NCBI GenBank assembly: GCA_016871295.1 | Contig: VFZD01000005.1 | Span: forward strand, 1-44,967 | From: Actinomycetota bacterium | GTDB lineage: Bacteria > Actinomycetota > Acidimicrobiia > Acidimicrobiales > Ilumatobacteraceae | DNA length: 44,967 nt | Direction: 5' to 3' | Notes under the pieces: generated by a model | What the model was told of the DNA's origin: nothing | The model's input: only the letters and a program-made list of their open reading frames with translations | Database searches by the model: none | Part shown: positions 16,443 to 24,831 of the stretch, piece by piece | Position numbering within the stretch: position 1 is the first letter of the stretch | How the letters are laid out: every line of letters starts with the position of its first letter | Translations under genes and position numbers: made by a program

Positions 16443-17285
16443 GTGAAACTCGTCGGTGTAATCGGCTCGGGAATCATGGGTGCGGGAATCGCCGAAGTCG
16501 TTGCCCGTGCAGGTATCGACGTGGTGGTTCGATCGCGTTCGCAGGCCACCGCCGAAGAGACAAGAAATCAGATTCAGGCCAGCCTGCAAAAACAGGTCGT
16601 CAATGGCAAACTAACCCAGGCGCTTCAAGACGCGGCAATGAATCACATCTGCGTAGTGAGCGAACTTTCGGGACTGAAGAATTGCGACCTGATAATCGAA
16701 TCAGCGGTAGAAGATCTGCCGACGAAAAAAGATTTGTTCGAGAAACTAGATGCGATTCTCGACCCCGACTGCATAATCGCCACCAATACCAGCACCTTGC
16801 CGGTAATCGAACTTGCCAGGTCGACCAAGCGACCCGATCGAGTTTGCGGAATCCACTTTTTCAATCCCGCCACCATCATGCGATTGGTCGAGGTCGTCAG
16901 ACCGATCACGGCCAGTGACGAGACGATCGCGCTTGCCAACGAGTTCGTCAAGAACTGCGGAAAAGAGGCGGTGCAGGTCGTCGACCGCGCGGGCTTCATC
17001 GTCAACGCGCTCTTGTTTCCGTATTTGAACAATGCGATCGCGATGTTCGAGGCGGGCACCGCCACGATGCAAGACATCGACACGGCGATGAAGGGTGGTT
17101 GCAACTTTCCGATGGGACCATTCGCCCTTCTCGATCTAGTTGGTCTCGACACATCGATGGCCATCCTCGAGGCGCTGCACGCCGAATACGGGCGACCAGA
17201 CCTCGAGCCCAGACCCATGTTGAAGAAGTTGGTCGGCGAGGGCAAGCTCGGGCGCAAGACAAAACAGGGTTTTTTCAACTACTAG
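16443..17285 (+). CDS. hbd: 3-hydroxyacyl-CoA (3-hydroxybutyryl-CoA) dehydrogenase
   Basis: Oxidises or reduces the 3-hydroxyl of short acyl-CoAs with NAD(P). The 280-residue protein has the dinucleotide fold VGVIGSGIMGAGIAEV, the SAVEDLPTKKDLF region, NTSTLPVIELA, and the catalytic histidine in GIHFFNPATIMRLVEVV. The C-terminal helical domain is GFIVNALLFPYLN, FPMGPFALLDLVGLD, GRKTKQGFF. The start is GTG 16443 from the -10 at 16430. It is followed by aat and the mutase gene; with the mutase it could feed a C4-acyl-CoA pathway. Confidence 0.93.
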   Translation: MKLVGVIGSGIMGAGIAEVVARAGIDVVVRSRSQATAEETRNQIQASLQKQVVNGKLTQALQDAAMNHICVVSELSGLKNCDLIIESAVEDLPTKKDLFEKLDAILDPDCIIATNTSTLPVIELARSTKRPDRVCGIHFFNPATIMRLVEVVRPITASDETIALANEFVKNCGKEAVQVVDRAGFIVNALLFPYLNNAIAMFEAGTATMQDIDTAMKGGCNFPMGPFALLDLVGLDTSMAILEALHAEYGRPDLEPRPMLKKLVGEGKLGRKTKQGFFNY

Positions 17286-17288
17286 TTT
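17283..17288 (+). promoter_or_regulatory. -10 element of aat built on the hbd stop codon
   Basis: TAGTTT, whose first three bases are the stop of hbd, is 8 bases before ATG 17297 of aat (5 before GTG 17294). Confidence 0.4.
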
Positions 17289-17296
17289 TGTTTGTG

Positions 17297-17968
17297 ATGC
17301 AATTCAATGATTCGCCAGCACGACTGGGTGAATCGAAGTGGGAGTTCCCGTCGGCCGAGAAATGGCCGCGCAATGATGTGGTCGGACGTGGCGCCGATCT
17401 CGAACCCGAGACTTTGATCGCGGCCTATTCGCGCGGGATGTTTCCGATGGTTTCGAGCGAGGAGTCGACCACCGAATCGAACCTGATCTGGTGGTCACCG
17501 ATGCGACGCGGGGTAATTCCACTTGACGGCTTGCGGGTGAGTCGATCGATGCGCCGGAGCGCCAAGAAGTTCGTCATTCGTGTCGACACCGACTTCGCTG
17601 GCGTAATGCGCAATTGCGCCGCGCCGCACCGCGACAACGCCTGGATCACCGAAGAGTTCATCGAGGCCTATGTTCGCCTGCATCAACTCGGTTGGGCGCA
17701 CAGCATCGAGGTGATCGACGAGAACGGTTTTCTTGCCGGCGGTCTGTACGGGGTCAAAGTTGGCGGGCTGTTCGCCGGCGAGTCGATGTTCCACTTGGTG
17801 CGCGACGCCTCAAAAGTGGCCCTGATGGCTTTGGTCGGGTTGATGGTCGAAAACCGAATGAGCCTCCTGGATGTGCAGTGGGTGACACCACACCTCGAGA
17901 GTCTGGGTGCGGTTGCGCTGTCGCGCGATGAATACCTGGGCAAACTCAAGCTGGCGATGACTCAATAG
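17297..17968 (+). CDS. aat: Leucyl/phenylalanyl-tRNA-protein transferase
   Basis: Adds Leu or Phe to proteins with N-terminal Arg or Lys, marking them for ClpS/ClpAP degradation. The 223-residue protein has the family signatures LEPETLIAAYSRGMFPM, LIWWSPMRRGVIPLDGLRVSRSMRR, NAWITEEFIEAYVRLHQLGWAHSIEV, GGLYGVKVGGLFAGESMFH and LLDVQWVTPHLESLGAVALSRDEYL. It sits 11 bases after hbd. Confidence 0.95.
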   Translation: MQFNDSPARLGESKWEFPSAEKWPRNDVVGRGADLEPETLIAAYSRGMFPMVSSEESTTESNLIWWSPMRRGVIPLDGLRVSRSMRRSAKKFVIRVDTDFAGVMRNCAAPHRDNAWITEEFIEAYVRLHQLGWAHSIEVIDENGFLAGGLYGVKVGGLFAGESMFHLVRDASKVALMALVGLMVENRMSLLDVQWVTPHLESLGAVALSRDEYLGKLKLAMTQ

Positions 17969-17977
17969 TCGCGCGCC

Positions 17978-17983
17978 TAGCCT
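17978..17983 (+). promoter_or_regulatory. -10 element of the acyl-CoA mutase gene
   Basis: TAGCCT, 9 bases before GTG 17993. It favours this start over the TTG at 17987, which would leave only 3 bases. Confidence 0.45.
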
Positions 17984-17992
17984 TGATTGCCG

Positions 17993-19957
17993 GTGGACGA
18001 ACCAATCAACCCGAAGCGTCGCGACGAACCGTGGGTGATGCGCACCTACTCCGGGCACTCGAGCGCCCGCGCATCCAACGAGTTGTATCGAACGAATCTC
18101 GCCAAAGGTCAAACCGGTCTCTCGGTCGCCTTTGATTTGCCGACGCAAACGGGATACGACCCCGACCATGTTCTGGCCCGCGGCGAGGTCGGCAAAGTCG
18201 GTGTTCCGGTGGCCCACCTCGGCGACATGCGGGTGCTGCTCGAAGATATTCCGCCGCGCGAGATGAACACTTCGATGACGATCAACGCGACGGCGGCTTG
18301 GATGCTCGCGCTTTATGTGGCGAACGCGCAGGAGCAGGGTGTCGCGACGACCGAGTTGCGCGGCACCACCCAGAACGACATTCTCAAGGAATATTTGTCG
18401 CGCGGAACCTTCATTTTCCCACCACAGCCCTCGAAGCGTTTGATCGTCGACATGATCGCGTGGTGCGCAAGAAACGCCCCGAAATGGAACCCGGTCAATA
18501 TTTGTTCGTATCACCTGCAAGAGGTCGGCGCGACACCGGTGCAGGAGATCGCCTTCGCCCTGGCAAACGCGATCGATATTTTGGACGCGGTCAGGAACAG
18601 CGGCCAAATTTCGGAGGGCGAATTTCCGCAGGTGTTCGCGTCGATGTCTTTTTTCGTCAATTCGGGCATTCGTTTCGTCGAGGAGATCTGCAAGATGCGC
18701 GCCTTCGTCGAACTCTGGGAGCGTATCGGCCGCGAACGTTATTCGATAACCGACGAACGAGCGCTTCGTTTTCGCTACGGGGTTCAGGTCAATTCGCTCG
18801 GGTTGACCGAGGCACAACCAGAAAACAACGTGCAACGAATCGTGCTCGAAATGCTGGCTGTGACCCTTTCAAAAAATGCGCGCGCCCGCAGCGTGCAGTT
18901 GCCGGCGTGGAACGAGGCCCTGGGCTTGCCGCGACCTTGGGATCAGCAATGGTCGTTGCGCATGCAACAAGTTCTGGCGTTCGAAACCGACCTGCTCGAG
19001 TACGAGGACATTTTCGAGGGCTCGCATGTGATCGAGTCGCGAACGAAAGAACTCGTCGATCAGGCCTACGCCGAGATGAACGAGATTCTTGACCTAGGTG
19101 GCGCATTCGAATCGGTTGAACTGTTGAAAGGTCGTCTGGTGCAGTCGATGTCGGGTCGTACGAGCCGAATCGAGAAAGGTGACCAGAAAGTGGTCGGGGT
19201 CAACGCCTTCACCGAGACGGCAGAATCACCGCTTGGTGGAGACGAGAACATCTTGAAAGTTGATCCAAAGATCGAAAGGCAGATGATCAAAGCAGTTAAG
19301 GCCTGGCGCCAAACACGCGACCAAGGCGCGGTAGATCGCGCGATCTCGGCGTTGGGAGCGGCGGCCAGGAGCAAAACAAACTTGATTCCGCCCTCGATCG
19401 AACTCGCCAAGGCGGGCGGCACCACTGGTGAGTGGGCCCAGGCGTTGCGCGAAGTGTTCGGCGAGTTTCGCGCACCCACGGGTGTCGGTGCGGCTTCTGG
19501 TCGACAGGGTCAATTGCTCGAACAGGTCGTCGAGTTCGTCAAGAAAATACCCGGCGGCCCGCCACGGCTTTTGGTCGCCAAACCCGGGCTCGACGGTCAC
19601 TCGAGCGGCGCCGAACAGATCGCGGTCGCCGCGCGCGATTCGGGCATGGAAGTCGTCTATAGCGGCATTCGTTTGACGCCCGAACAGATCGCGGCCGCGG
19701 CGCGAGACGAAGACCCGGACGTGATCGGTCTGTCGATTCTTTCAGGATCGCATCTCGATTTGGTGCCCGAGGTGGTTGCGCAACTGCGCAAAATGGAAGT
19801 TGATGCGCCGGTCGTCGTGGGGGGGATCATTCCCGAAGATGATCGGGCAAAGTTGAGAAAGGCCGGTGTCAGCGCTGTCTACACGCCGAAAGATTTCGAC
19901 ATCGCGCGCATCATGCGCGACATCGCCGAGTTGGCGATCAAGCGCCGAAAAAAGTAA
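17993..19957 (+). CDS. ecm: Ethylmalonyl-CoA mutase-like, B12-dependent acyl-CoA mutase
   Basis: A 654-residue one-chain mutase. The N-terminal ~500 residues are the substrate barrel (RTYSGHSSARASNELYR, GQTGLSVAFDLPTQTGYDPDH, MNTSMTINATAAWMLALYVA, TTQNDILKEYLSRGTFIFPP). The C-terminal domain binds cobalamin with the DxHxxG motif in KPGLDGHSSGAEQIA, then GLSILSGSH. The wording of these motifs (RTYSGH, LTPEQIAAAA) fits the MeaA/ethylmalonyl-CoA mutase branch better than methylmalonyl-CoA mutase. Ethylmalonyl-CoA mutase makes methylsuccinyl-CoA in the ethylmalonyl-CoA pathway of acetyl-CoA assimilation. Crotonyl-CoA carboxylase/reductase is not in the window, so the pathway is inferred. Confidence 0.87.
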   Translation: MDEPINPKRRDEPWVMRTYSGHSSARASNELYRTNLAKGQTGLSVAFDLPTQTGYDPDHVLARGEVGKVGVPVAHLGDMRVLLEDIPPREMNTSMTINATAAWMLALYVANAQEQGVATTELRGTTQNDILKEYLSRGTFIFPPQPSKRLIVDMIAWCARNAPKWNPVNICSYHLQEVGATPVQEIAFALANAIDILDAVRNSGQISEGEFPQVFASMSFFVNSGIRFVEEICKMRAFVELWERIGRERYSITDERALRFRYGVQVNSLGLTEAQPENNVQRIVLEMLAVTLSKNARARSVQLPAWNEALGLPRPWDQQWSLRMQQVLAFETDLLEYEDIFEGSHVIESRTKELVDQAYAEMNEILDLGGAFESVELLKGRLVQSMSGRTSRIEKGDQKVVGVNAFTETAESPLGGDENILKVDPKIERQMIKAVKAWRQTRDQGAVDRAISALGAAARSKTNLIPPSIELAKAGGTTGEWAQALREVFGEFRAPTGVGAASGRQGQLLEQVVEFVKKIPGGPPRLLVAKPGLDGHSSGAEQIAVAARDSGMEVVYSGIRLTPEQIAAAARDEDPDVIGLSILSGSHLDLVPEVVAQLRKMEVDAPVVVGGIIPEDDRAKLRKAGVSAVYTPKDFDIARIMRDIAELAIKRRKK

Positions 19958-19958
19958 C

Positions 19959-20312
19959 TCAGGGTTTCATCGTCGTCGGCGGGGCGATGGGAACGAATCC
20001 GTTCGCCGGTGGAAACACGAGCTCTTGCCCCGCCTCGACGTGATCGGGATCCGTGATTCCGTTCATGACCATCAGGAGACGCATGTCGAGACGGTTGTTC
20101 TCGGCGATGCTGAACAACGTGTCACCCCGTTGCACCACATAGCGAATTGGCGGAACATAAATGGTGGTCGTGGTCACGACAGTCGTTTCGACTGCGAGAA
20201 CCGTCGTCGGTGGTGGATTTTCGACGCCGCGTCGGGCGAAAAAAATCGAAAGCAACCCTGTCACGATGGTGATCGCCAACAAGTATTTTTGCAATCGACC
20301 ATTCAAAAACAT
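19959..20312 (-). CDS. Membrane-anchored LysM-domain protein
   Basis: A 117-residue protein with a short basic N terminus, one membrane span (YLLAITIVTGLLSIFF), a Thr/Val/Pro-rich linker, and a single LysM domain (IRYVVQRGDTLFSIAENNRLDMRLLMVMNGITDPDHVEAGQELVF, written in parts). LysM domains bind peptidoglycan glycans, so it likely sits at the cell wall. No catalytic domain is attached. It ends in a Pro/Thr tail. ATG 20312 lies 8 bases after TAAAAT. The gene is convergent with the mutase gene (one base apart). Confidence 0.85.
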   Translation of the reverse strand: MFLNGRLQKYLLAITIVTGLLSIFFARRGVENPPPTTVLAVETTVVTTTTIYVPPIRYVVQRGDTLFSIAENNRLDMRLLMVMNGITDPDHVEAGQELVFPPANGFVPIAPPTTMKP

Positions 20313-20320
20313 GCGTCATG

Positions 20321-20370
20321 ATTTTAGGCATGCGTCGAACCCGGGGGCGCCAATCGCCAACCCCTAAAGT
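20321..20370. promoter_or_regulatory. Divergent -10 elements of the LysM gene (-) and glxK (+)
   Basis: On the minus strand TAAAAT (20321-20326) is 8 bases before ATG 20312. On the plus strand TAAAGT (20365-20370) is 6 bases before ATG 20377. Confidence 0.5.
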
Positions 20371-20376
20371 GAAACT

Positions 20377-21387
20377 ATGAAGGTGCTCGCCGCGGTTGAC
20401 AAGTTTCGCGGCACCGCCACTGCGGCTCAGGTCGCGACCGCAATCGGGCACGCCTGTTGGCAACTGGGTCACGACTGCATCGAGCGTCCGCTGGCCGACG
20501 GGGGAGAAGGAACGCTCGACGCATTGGGCGGACCAAATCGCACCACGATGGTCGAGGGTCCGCTCGGCAAACCAGTTCGAGCACCGTGGCGATTACACAG
20601 GGGTACGGCGATCATCGAGATGGCCCTCGCCTCGGGTCTTTTGCTGGCGGGCGGTAGGCAAAAAAACAACCCGGTTGATGCGACGACAACAGGCACGGGT
20701 CAACTCATCGACGCCGCATTGAACCTGGGTGCATCACGGATCATCGTCTGCTTGGGCGGTTCGGCGACGACCGACGGGGGCCTAGGGGCCCTAAAGGCGA
20801 TTCAGTCGCCGGGACGATTGAAAGGTGTCGATTTTGTAGTCGCCTGCGATGTGACGACGTCATTCACCGATGCGGCGAAAGTTTTCGCGCCGCAAAAAGG
20901 TGCGTCAACCGCGCAGGTATCTCTTTTGACGACTCGGCTGCAGCGCCTGGTGCAGGTCTATGTCGATGAATACGGAGTCGACGTGTCGACGATCGCCGGC
21001 GCCGGCGCCGCCGGTGGTTTGGCAGGCGGCTTGGCTGCGCTGGGTGCAAGATTGGTGCCCGGCTTCGACCTCGTAGCCGAGGAAGTTCTGTTGGATGAAC
21101 TACTACTCGAAACAGATTTCATCATCACCGGCGAGGGTTTCATGGATAGCGAGAGTTTCAACGGCAAGGTCGTCGGGTCGATGGTCGAACTGGCCGTTGC
21201 GAAAAAACTCGGCATTGCCGCAATCTGCGGCGACATTCATGCCGGGGTGAAAAGTCGTCTTGAGGTCGTCAGTCTCGTCGAGAAATTTGGGCGAGACGTG
21301 GCTGTGTCGCAACCATTGCGCTGCATCGAGCACGCCGCCCTACAAATTTTGCGCGACCGTGTCGCCAGTCGAACTAGCCGGTTGTAG
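20377..21387 (+). CDS. glxK: Glycerate kinase (GlxK/GarK family)
   Basis: Phosphorylates glycerate to 2- or 3-phosphoglycerate with ATP. The 336-residue protein has the type I glycerate kinase motifs: VDKFRGTATAAQVATAI, PLADGGEGTLDAL, ALASGLLL, TTTGTGQLIDAAL, IIVCLGGSATTDGGLGAL, GAGAAGGLAGGLAALGARLVPG and DFIITGEGFMDSESFNGKVVG. It is shorter than the usual ~375 residues. It may serve glyoxylate or serine-type carbon salvage. Its last 14 bases overlap the convergent LytR_C gene. Confidence 0.93.
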   Translation: MKVLAAVDKFRGTATAAQVATAIGHACWQLGHDCIERPLADGGEGTLDALGGPNRTTMVEGPLGKPVRAPWRLHRGTAIIEMALASGLLLAGGRQKNNPVDATTTGTGQLIDAALNLGASRIIVCLGGSATTDGGLGALKAIQSPGRLKGVDFVVACDVTTSFTDAAKVFAPQKGASTAQVSLLTTRLQRLVQVYVDEYGVDVSTIAGAGAAGGLAGGLAALGARLVPGFDLVAEEVLLDELLLETDFIITGEGFMDSESFNGKVVGSMVELAVAKKLGIAAICGDIHAGVKSRLEVVSLVEKFGRDVAVSQPLRCIEHAALQILRDRVASRTSRL

Positions 21388-21967
21388 TCGGAACCACGAC
21401 GGCACCCGAGCCGAGCGGTTTTCCGGCAATATCGGTGCCGAGCAAAACCAACACGCTCGCTTCGCCCAACTGGCCGGTTTCGGTCGGAATCGGCTGGGGC
21501 ATCGCCGCAATACCGACACCACCAAGTTCATTGGCGATAACTGCCGCGGCACTTTCGCTGCCGAGCAAGTAGTAAACAACGGTCACGGTTTGTTTGGGTG
21601 TGATTTCGCTCTTGTTATTCGCCGGCTGCACGATGTAGCCGCGACCTTGAAGTTCGGTCGTCAACTGACCCGCGCTGCCCGATATTCCTGAAGCGTTTGT
21701 CACCTGCACCTTGAAAGCGGTTTTCACCAGCGTCGTTTCGACCGGAATTTCGGCGACTGTGGTTTGGGTCGGGTCGAGCGTTGCCTCGGTCGGAGCGCTA
21801 ATGGTCTGCCCCGATTGATCGTTGCGAATATCGCGCAAGATGAAGAAACCAAGAAGCACCGCAAGCACCGCGATGATTATCGAAAGCGTCGAGTTGATGT
21901 TCGTGGTGCCACCGACTGGTCGACGGTCTATCGGAGAGCGCCGCGGGCGCGATGGGTCCTGGTTCAT
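21374..21967 (-). CDS. Membrane protein with a LytR_C domain
   Basis: A 197-residue protein. After a basic, proline-rich N terminus comes one membrane span (LSIIIAVLAVLLGFFIL) and a Thr/Pro-rich linker. The extracytoplasmic C-terminal half (FKVQVTNASGISGSAGQLTTELQGRGY, in parts) is the LytR/CpsA/Psr C-terminal domain, found alone or after wall-polymer ligases. Its exact role is unknown; association with wall-polymer attachment is inference. GGAGAAAT just before ATG 21967 is a Shine-Dalgarno-like site. Confidence 0.8.
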   Translation of the reverse strand: MNQDPSRPRRSPIDRRPVGGTTNINSTLSIIIAVLAVLLGFFILRDIRNDQSGQTISAPTEATLDPTQTTVAEIPVETTLVKTAFKVQVTNASGISGSAGQLTTELQGRGYIVQPANNKSEITPKQTVTVVYYLLGSESAAAVIANELGGVGIAAMPQPIPTETGQLGEASVLVLLGTDIAGKPLGSGAVVVPTTTG

Positions 21968-21997
21968 ATTTCTCCAACTTACCTCACTTTTCGTTTG

Positions 21998-22069
21998 AGC
22001 CGAGGGTGGGGATTGAACCCACGACCTACCGCTTACAAGGCGGTTGCTCTGCCACTGAGCTACCCCGGC
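21998..22069 (-). tRNA. tRNA-Thr (anticodon TGT)
   Basis: Read on the minus strand: the acceptor GCCGGGG pairs with CCTCGGC (one G-U), the D arm is GCTC/GAGC, and the anticodon stem encloses CTTGTAA with anticodon TGT, threonine. The T arm GTGGG/CCCAC closes the TTCAATC loop. CCA is not encoded. Confidence 0.95.
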
Positions 22070-22086
22070 GTGTTGTTTGCGCGTTC

Positions 22087-22092
22087 AGTTTA
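22087..22092 (-). promoter_or_regulatory. Likely -10 of tRNA-Thr
   Basis: TAAACT on the minus strand, 17 bases before the tRNA, inside the short gap after rlmB. The -35 is unclear. Confidence 0.35.
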
Positions 22093-22116
22093 CGGTCGAA
22101 TCTTGTTTTGAAATGA

Positions 22117-22959
22117 TCAGTCTGAGGCGCGCCTCGTTCTGATGATTTCATACGTGGCGAGTGCCGCCGCGACCGAGACATTGAGCGATGACAATGCGCC
22201 GAGCATCGGAATGTTCACCAACAGATCGCATCTTTCACGGGCCAGTCGAGAAATTCCCGCACCTTCGGCGCCGAGCACCAGACAAACAGGTTGTTTGGCC
22301 GCATCGCGAATCTCGAAGATGTTCTTTTCGGCCGCGTCGTCCAAGCCGACAACGAATACCCCCGCTTGTTTCATCTCTGCAAGCGCATTCGGCAGCCCAC
22401 CGACGATGCACATCTTCAAATATTCAATGGCGCCCGCCGCGGCTTTGGCCACCGTCGGTGTGATGTGCACCGCCCGATGGCGAGGAAGAACAACTGCATC
22501 GACCCCCGCTCCGTCGCAACTGCGCAGAATCGCCCCGAGATTGCCGGGGTCGGTGACTCCGTCGATCGCCACCAACAAAAGAGGAGCATCGCCAGAATCT
22601 GCGAGCAACTCGGCCAGAAGTGCCTCTTCGACCGGTTCGGCCTTGGCCAGCACGCCCTGCGGCGCCTCGCTGCGCGCCTCACGATCGAGTTCGCGACGCG
22701 AGACATTCAGCACCTTGACGCGTTGATCATTCGCCAGTTCCAAGATGTCCTCGATCACCGGGCTGTTTTCGATGTCGTTGGCCATCCAGATTTCGCGCAC
22801 CCGCCGTCGCTGCCCGAGCAGCAATTCACGCACCGCTTGTCGACCCTCGATCTGTTCGCCACCTAATCCGAGAGATTTTTGCGATGGTCGATGACGCACG
22901 CTCGCATGTCTGTTTCTTGATCGGTTGTCGCGCTGATTGCGTCGCGGTCTTTTCGGCAT
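22117..22959 (-). CDS. rlmB: TrmH/RlmB-type 23S rRNA 2'-O-ribose methyltransferase
   Basis: A 280-residue SPOUT enzyme. The first ~35 residues are very basic (RNA contact), then an L7Ae-like substrate-binding domain (GRQAVRELLLGQRRRVREIWM). The trefoil-knot catalytic part has VTDPGNLGAILRSCDGAGVDAVVL (motif 1 with the key asparagine and arginine), LVLGAEGAGISRL (motif 2) and MLGALSSLNVSVAAALATYE (motif 3). It probably methylates G2251 of 23S rRNA. It is the last gene of ispD-ispF-rlmB, 10 bases after ispF. Confidence 0.93.
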   Translation of the reverse strand: MPKRPRRNQRDNRSRNRHASVRHRPSQKSLGLGGEQIEGRQAVRELLLGQRRRVREIWMANDIENSPVIEDILELANDQRVKVLNVSRRELDREARSEAPQGVLAKAEPVEEALLAELLADSGDAPLLLVAIDGVTDPGNLGAILRSCDGAGVDAVVLPRHRAVHITPTVAKAAAGAIEYLKMCIVGGLPNALAEMKQAGVFVVGLDDAAEKNIFEIRDAAKQPVCLVLGAEGAGISRLARERCDLLVNIPMLGALSSLNVSVAAALATYEIIRTRRASD

Positions 22960-22969
22960 GCGCAGAATT

Positions 22970-23461
22970 TCAGTTTTTGATCGAGACGATTGCGACCGCC
23001 CAGCAAGCGATGCCCTCGCCGCGTCCGAGGGCGCCGAGTTCTTCGGCGCGGCGACCTTTGACCGTCACGGGTGCCCCGACCGCGACCGAAAGATTCCTTT
23101 GCATCTCATCCCTGTGTTTCGAAATTTTTGGTCGTTCGCAGACCACGCTGCAATCCACATTTCCAATTTGAAAGTTGTGATCCGTGGCCATTTTGGCGAC
23201 AAGGCGCAACAATTCGATCGAGTTCATGTCCTTGTATTTTGCGTCGGTATCCGGAAAGTGTTCGCCGATATCCCCCAAACCGCATGCACCGAGAATTGAT
23301 TCGGCGGCCGCGTGTGCCACGACATCCGCGTCGCTGTGACCGATCAATCCGCGCTCACCGACGAAATGAACCCCGCCCAACACAAGTTTGCGTGCGACTT
23401 CATGAGCATCGACGAAACGGTGGATGTCAAAACCCTGACCGACCCTGACCTGCAGCGCCAT
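22970..23461 (-). CDS. ispF: 2-C-methyl-D-erythritol 2,4-cyclodiphosphate synthase
   Basis: Fifth step of the MEP isoprenoid pathway, making the cyclic diphosphate. The ~163-residue protein has VGQGFDIHRF (zinc Asp and His), LGGVHF, IGHSDADVVAHAAAESILGACGLGDIGEHFPDTD (in parts) and the nucleotide-binding region EMQRNLSVAVGAPVTVKGRRAEELG. It starts 10 bases after ispD at ATG 23461; in-frame TTGs at 23464 and 23467 are alternatives. Actinobacteria often fuse or couple ispD and ispF. Confidence 0.95.
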   Translation of the reverse strand: MALQVRVGQGFDIHRFVDAHEVARKLVLGGVHFVGERGLIGHSDADVVAHAAAESILGACGLGDIGEHFPDTDAKYKDMNSIELLRLVAKMATDHNFQIGNVDCSVVCERPKISKHRDEMQRNLSVAVGAPVTVKGRRAEELGALGRGEGIACWAVAIVSIKN

Positions 23462-23471
23462 CAACAAATCT

Positions 23472-24128
23472 TTACACTTCGCCGCGCGAAACTGCGCGCG
23501 CCCAATTCAAGTCGTCGGGAGTGGTTATCTTGCGGTTGAGCGCGTCACCATCTACGACCACCACCTTGAATCCGTTGTTTTCGACCAGCGTCGCATCGTC
23601 GGTGCCCTCGGGGTTCTTGGCGTGTGCGACGCGCAACGCCCTGGCTCGAAACGCTTGGGGCGTCTGCACCGCGACAAGTTCTCGCCTGTTCGGGGTGGAG
23701 ACGACATTCTTGTTTTCATCGATGACTTTGATCGTGTCGATTACGGGCAGCGCCGGCACGGCACCGTCGGCGCCCGCGCAGACCGCATTGATGACCTCAT
23801 CGAACAAAAACTCCGAGGCAAATGGTCGGGCGGCGTCATGAACGCAGATGATCGTGGCCTCGTTTGGCACGGCCGCCAGTCCGTTGCGAACCGAGGCGCT
23901 TCGGGTCGCACCACCGATCACCCCACCTTCTCTGACGGCCTGCTCCGCCGGCAAGACAACGACCACGCCGTCGCTCGAGACACGGGCTGTTTCGACCGCC
24001 CAGTCCACGATGCGGCGCTCGTTAATTAGTGAAAACTGCTTGGGGCTGCCGAATCTTGAGCCCGTGCCCGCGGCCACGATAATCGTCCAGATTTTTTCCC
24101 CAACTCTTTGTTTTGAGGGGGTGTTCAC
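23472..24128 (-). CDS. ispD: 2-C-methyl-D-erythritol 4-phosphate cytidylyltransferase
   Basis: Third step of the MEP pathway, joining CMP to methylerythritol phosphate. The 218-residue protein has the nucleotidyltransferase signature IVAAGTGSRFGSPKQF, GGATRSASVRNGLAAVP, VHDAARPFASEFLFDEV, VPALPVIDTIKVID, LVAVQTPQAFRA, and TDDATLVENNGFKVVVVDGDALNRKITTPDDL (in parts). GTG 24128 has both AAGGAGG right before it and TACCCT 8 bases upstream. Confidence 0.95.
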   Translation of the reverse strand: MNTPSKQRVGEKIWTIIVAAGTGSRFGSPKQFSLINERRIVDWAVETARVSSDGVVVVLPAEQAVREGGVIGGATRSASVRNGLAAVPNEATIICVHDAARPFASEFLFDEVINAVCAGADGAVPALPVIDTIKVIDENKNVVSTPNRRELVAVQTPQAFRARALRVAHAKNPEGTDDATLVENNGFKVVVVDGDALNRKITTPDDLNWARAVSRGEV

Positions 24129-24135
24129 GCCTCCT

Positions 24136-24149
24136 TAGGGTAGTACCGT
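24136..24149. promoter_or_regulatory. Overlapping divergent promoter of ispD (-) and the Crp-family gene (+)
   Basis: On the minus strand TACCCT (24137-24142) is 8 bases before the ispD GTG. On the plus strand TACCGT (24144-24149) is 9 bases before ATG 24159, with TAGGGT at 24136-24141 as a second possibility. The promoters overlap, so expression of the two genes may be linked. Confidence 0.4.
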
Positions 24150-24158
24150 CAAGTTGCA

Positions 24159-24824
24159 ATGGGACACGACGAACTGCTCAGGGCCAGCGAGTTCTTCGCT
24201 GAAACATCCGACGCCGTGTTGGCGACGATCACGGCTCAGGGTGAAGTTCGCAATCTGCAACGCGGCGACGTGTTGTTCAAGGAGGGCGAGAAACCCGAAT
24301 CGATGTTCATCGTGTTGTCGGGTCGAATCGCAATCGCGATCGGAAATCGACCGATGGACAGTCGCGAAAGTGTCCTCGCCCTGATGGAGCGGGGAGACTT
24401 GTTCGGCGAACTTGGTCTGCTGGATGGCGGCGAGCGCAGCGCGATGGCGCGGGCGATCGAAACTTCGTCGGTTTTGCAAATTCCTTACAAGATCGTGCGC
24501 GAGCAGATGCAGTCGAACCCGACGATGCTGTGGGGCGTGACGAAACTTTTGGCGAAACGCCTGCGCACGATGGACGAAGTTCTGTCGGACAGCGTTTTTC
24601 TCGATGTGACCGGCAGAACGGCCAAGCGACTGCTCGAATTGTCGGGCGGAAAAGACGAGTTTGTTCTGCCGATCACTCAGGAAGAGTTGGCGGGCATGGT
24701 CGGAGCCTCGCGAGAGAGGGTCAACAAAGCGATCGCAAGCTTTATTCGACTGGGTTGGATCGAACAGCATGATCGCCGTTATCGAATTTTGATGCGCGCA
24801 AAGATGGAGTTTCGCGCCTCGTAA
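24159..24824 (+). CDS. Crp/Fnr-family transcriptional regulator
   Basis: A 221-residue protein. Residues ~8-120 form the cyclic-nucleotide-binding beta roll (RGDVLFKEGEKPESMFIVLSGRIAIAI, in parts; the phosphate-cassette-like GDLFGELGLLDGGERSAMARA has the Arg-Ser-Ala pattern of real cAMP binders). A dimerisation helix follows, then a winged helix (LPITQEELAGMVGASRERVNKAIASFI). It lacks the N-terminal cysteines of Fnr. It resembles actinobacterial Crp in layout. Targets are unknown; its promoter overlaps that of ispD. Confidence 0.92.
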   Translation: MGHDELLRASEFFAETSDAVLATITAQGEVRNLQRGDVLFKEGEKPESMFIVLSGRIAIAIGNRPMDSRESVLALMERGDLFGELGLLDGGERSAMARAIETSSVLQIPYKIVREQMQSNPTMLWGVTKLLAKRLRTMDEVLSDSVFLDVTGRTAKRLLELSGGKDEFVLPITQEELAGMVGASRERVNKAIASFIRLGWIEQHDRRYRILMRAKMEFRAS

Positions 24825-24831
24825 TCTCGGA

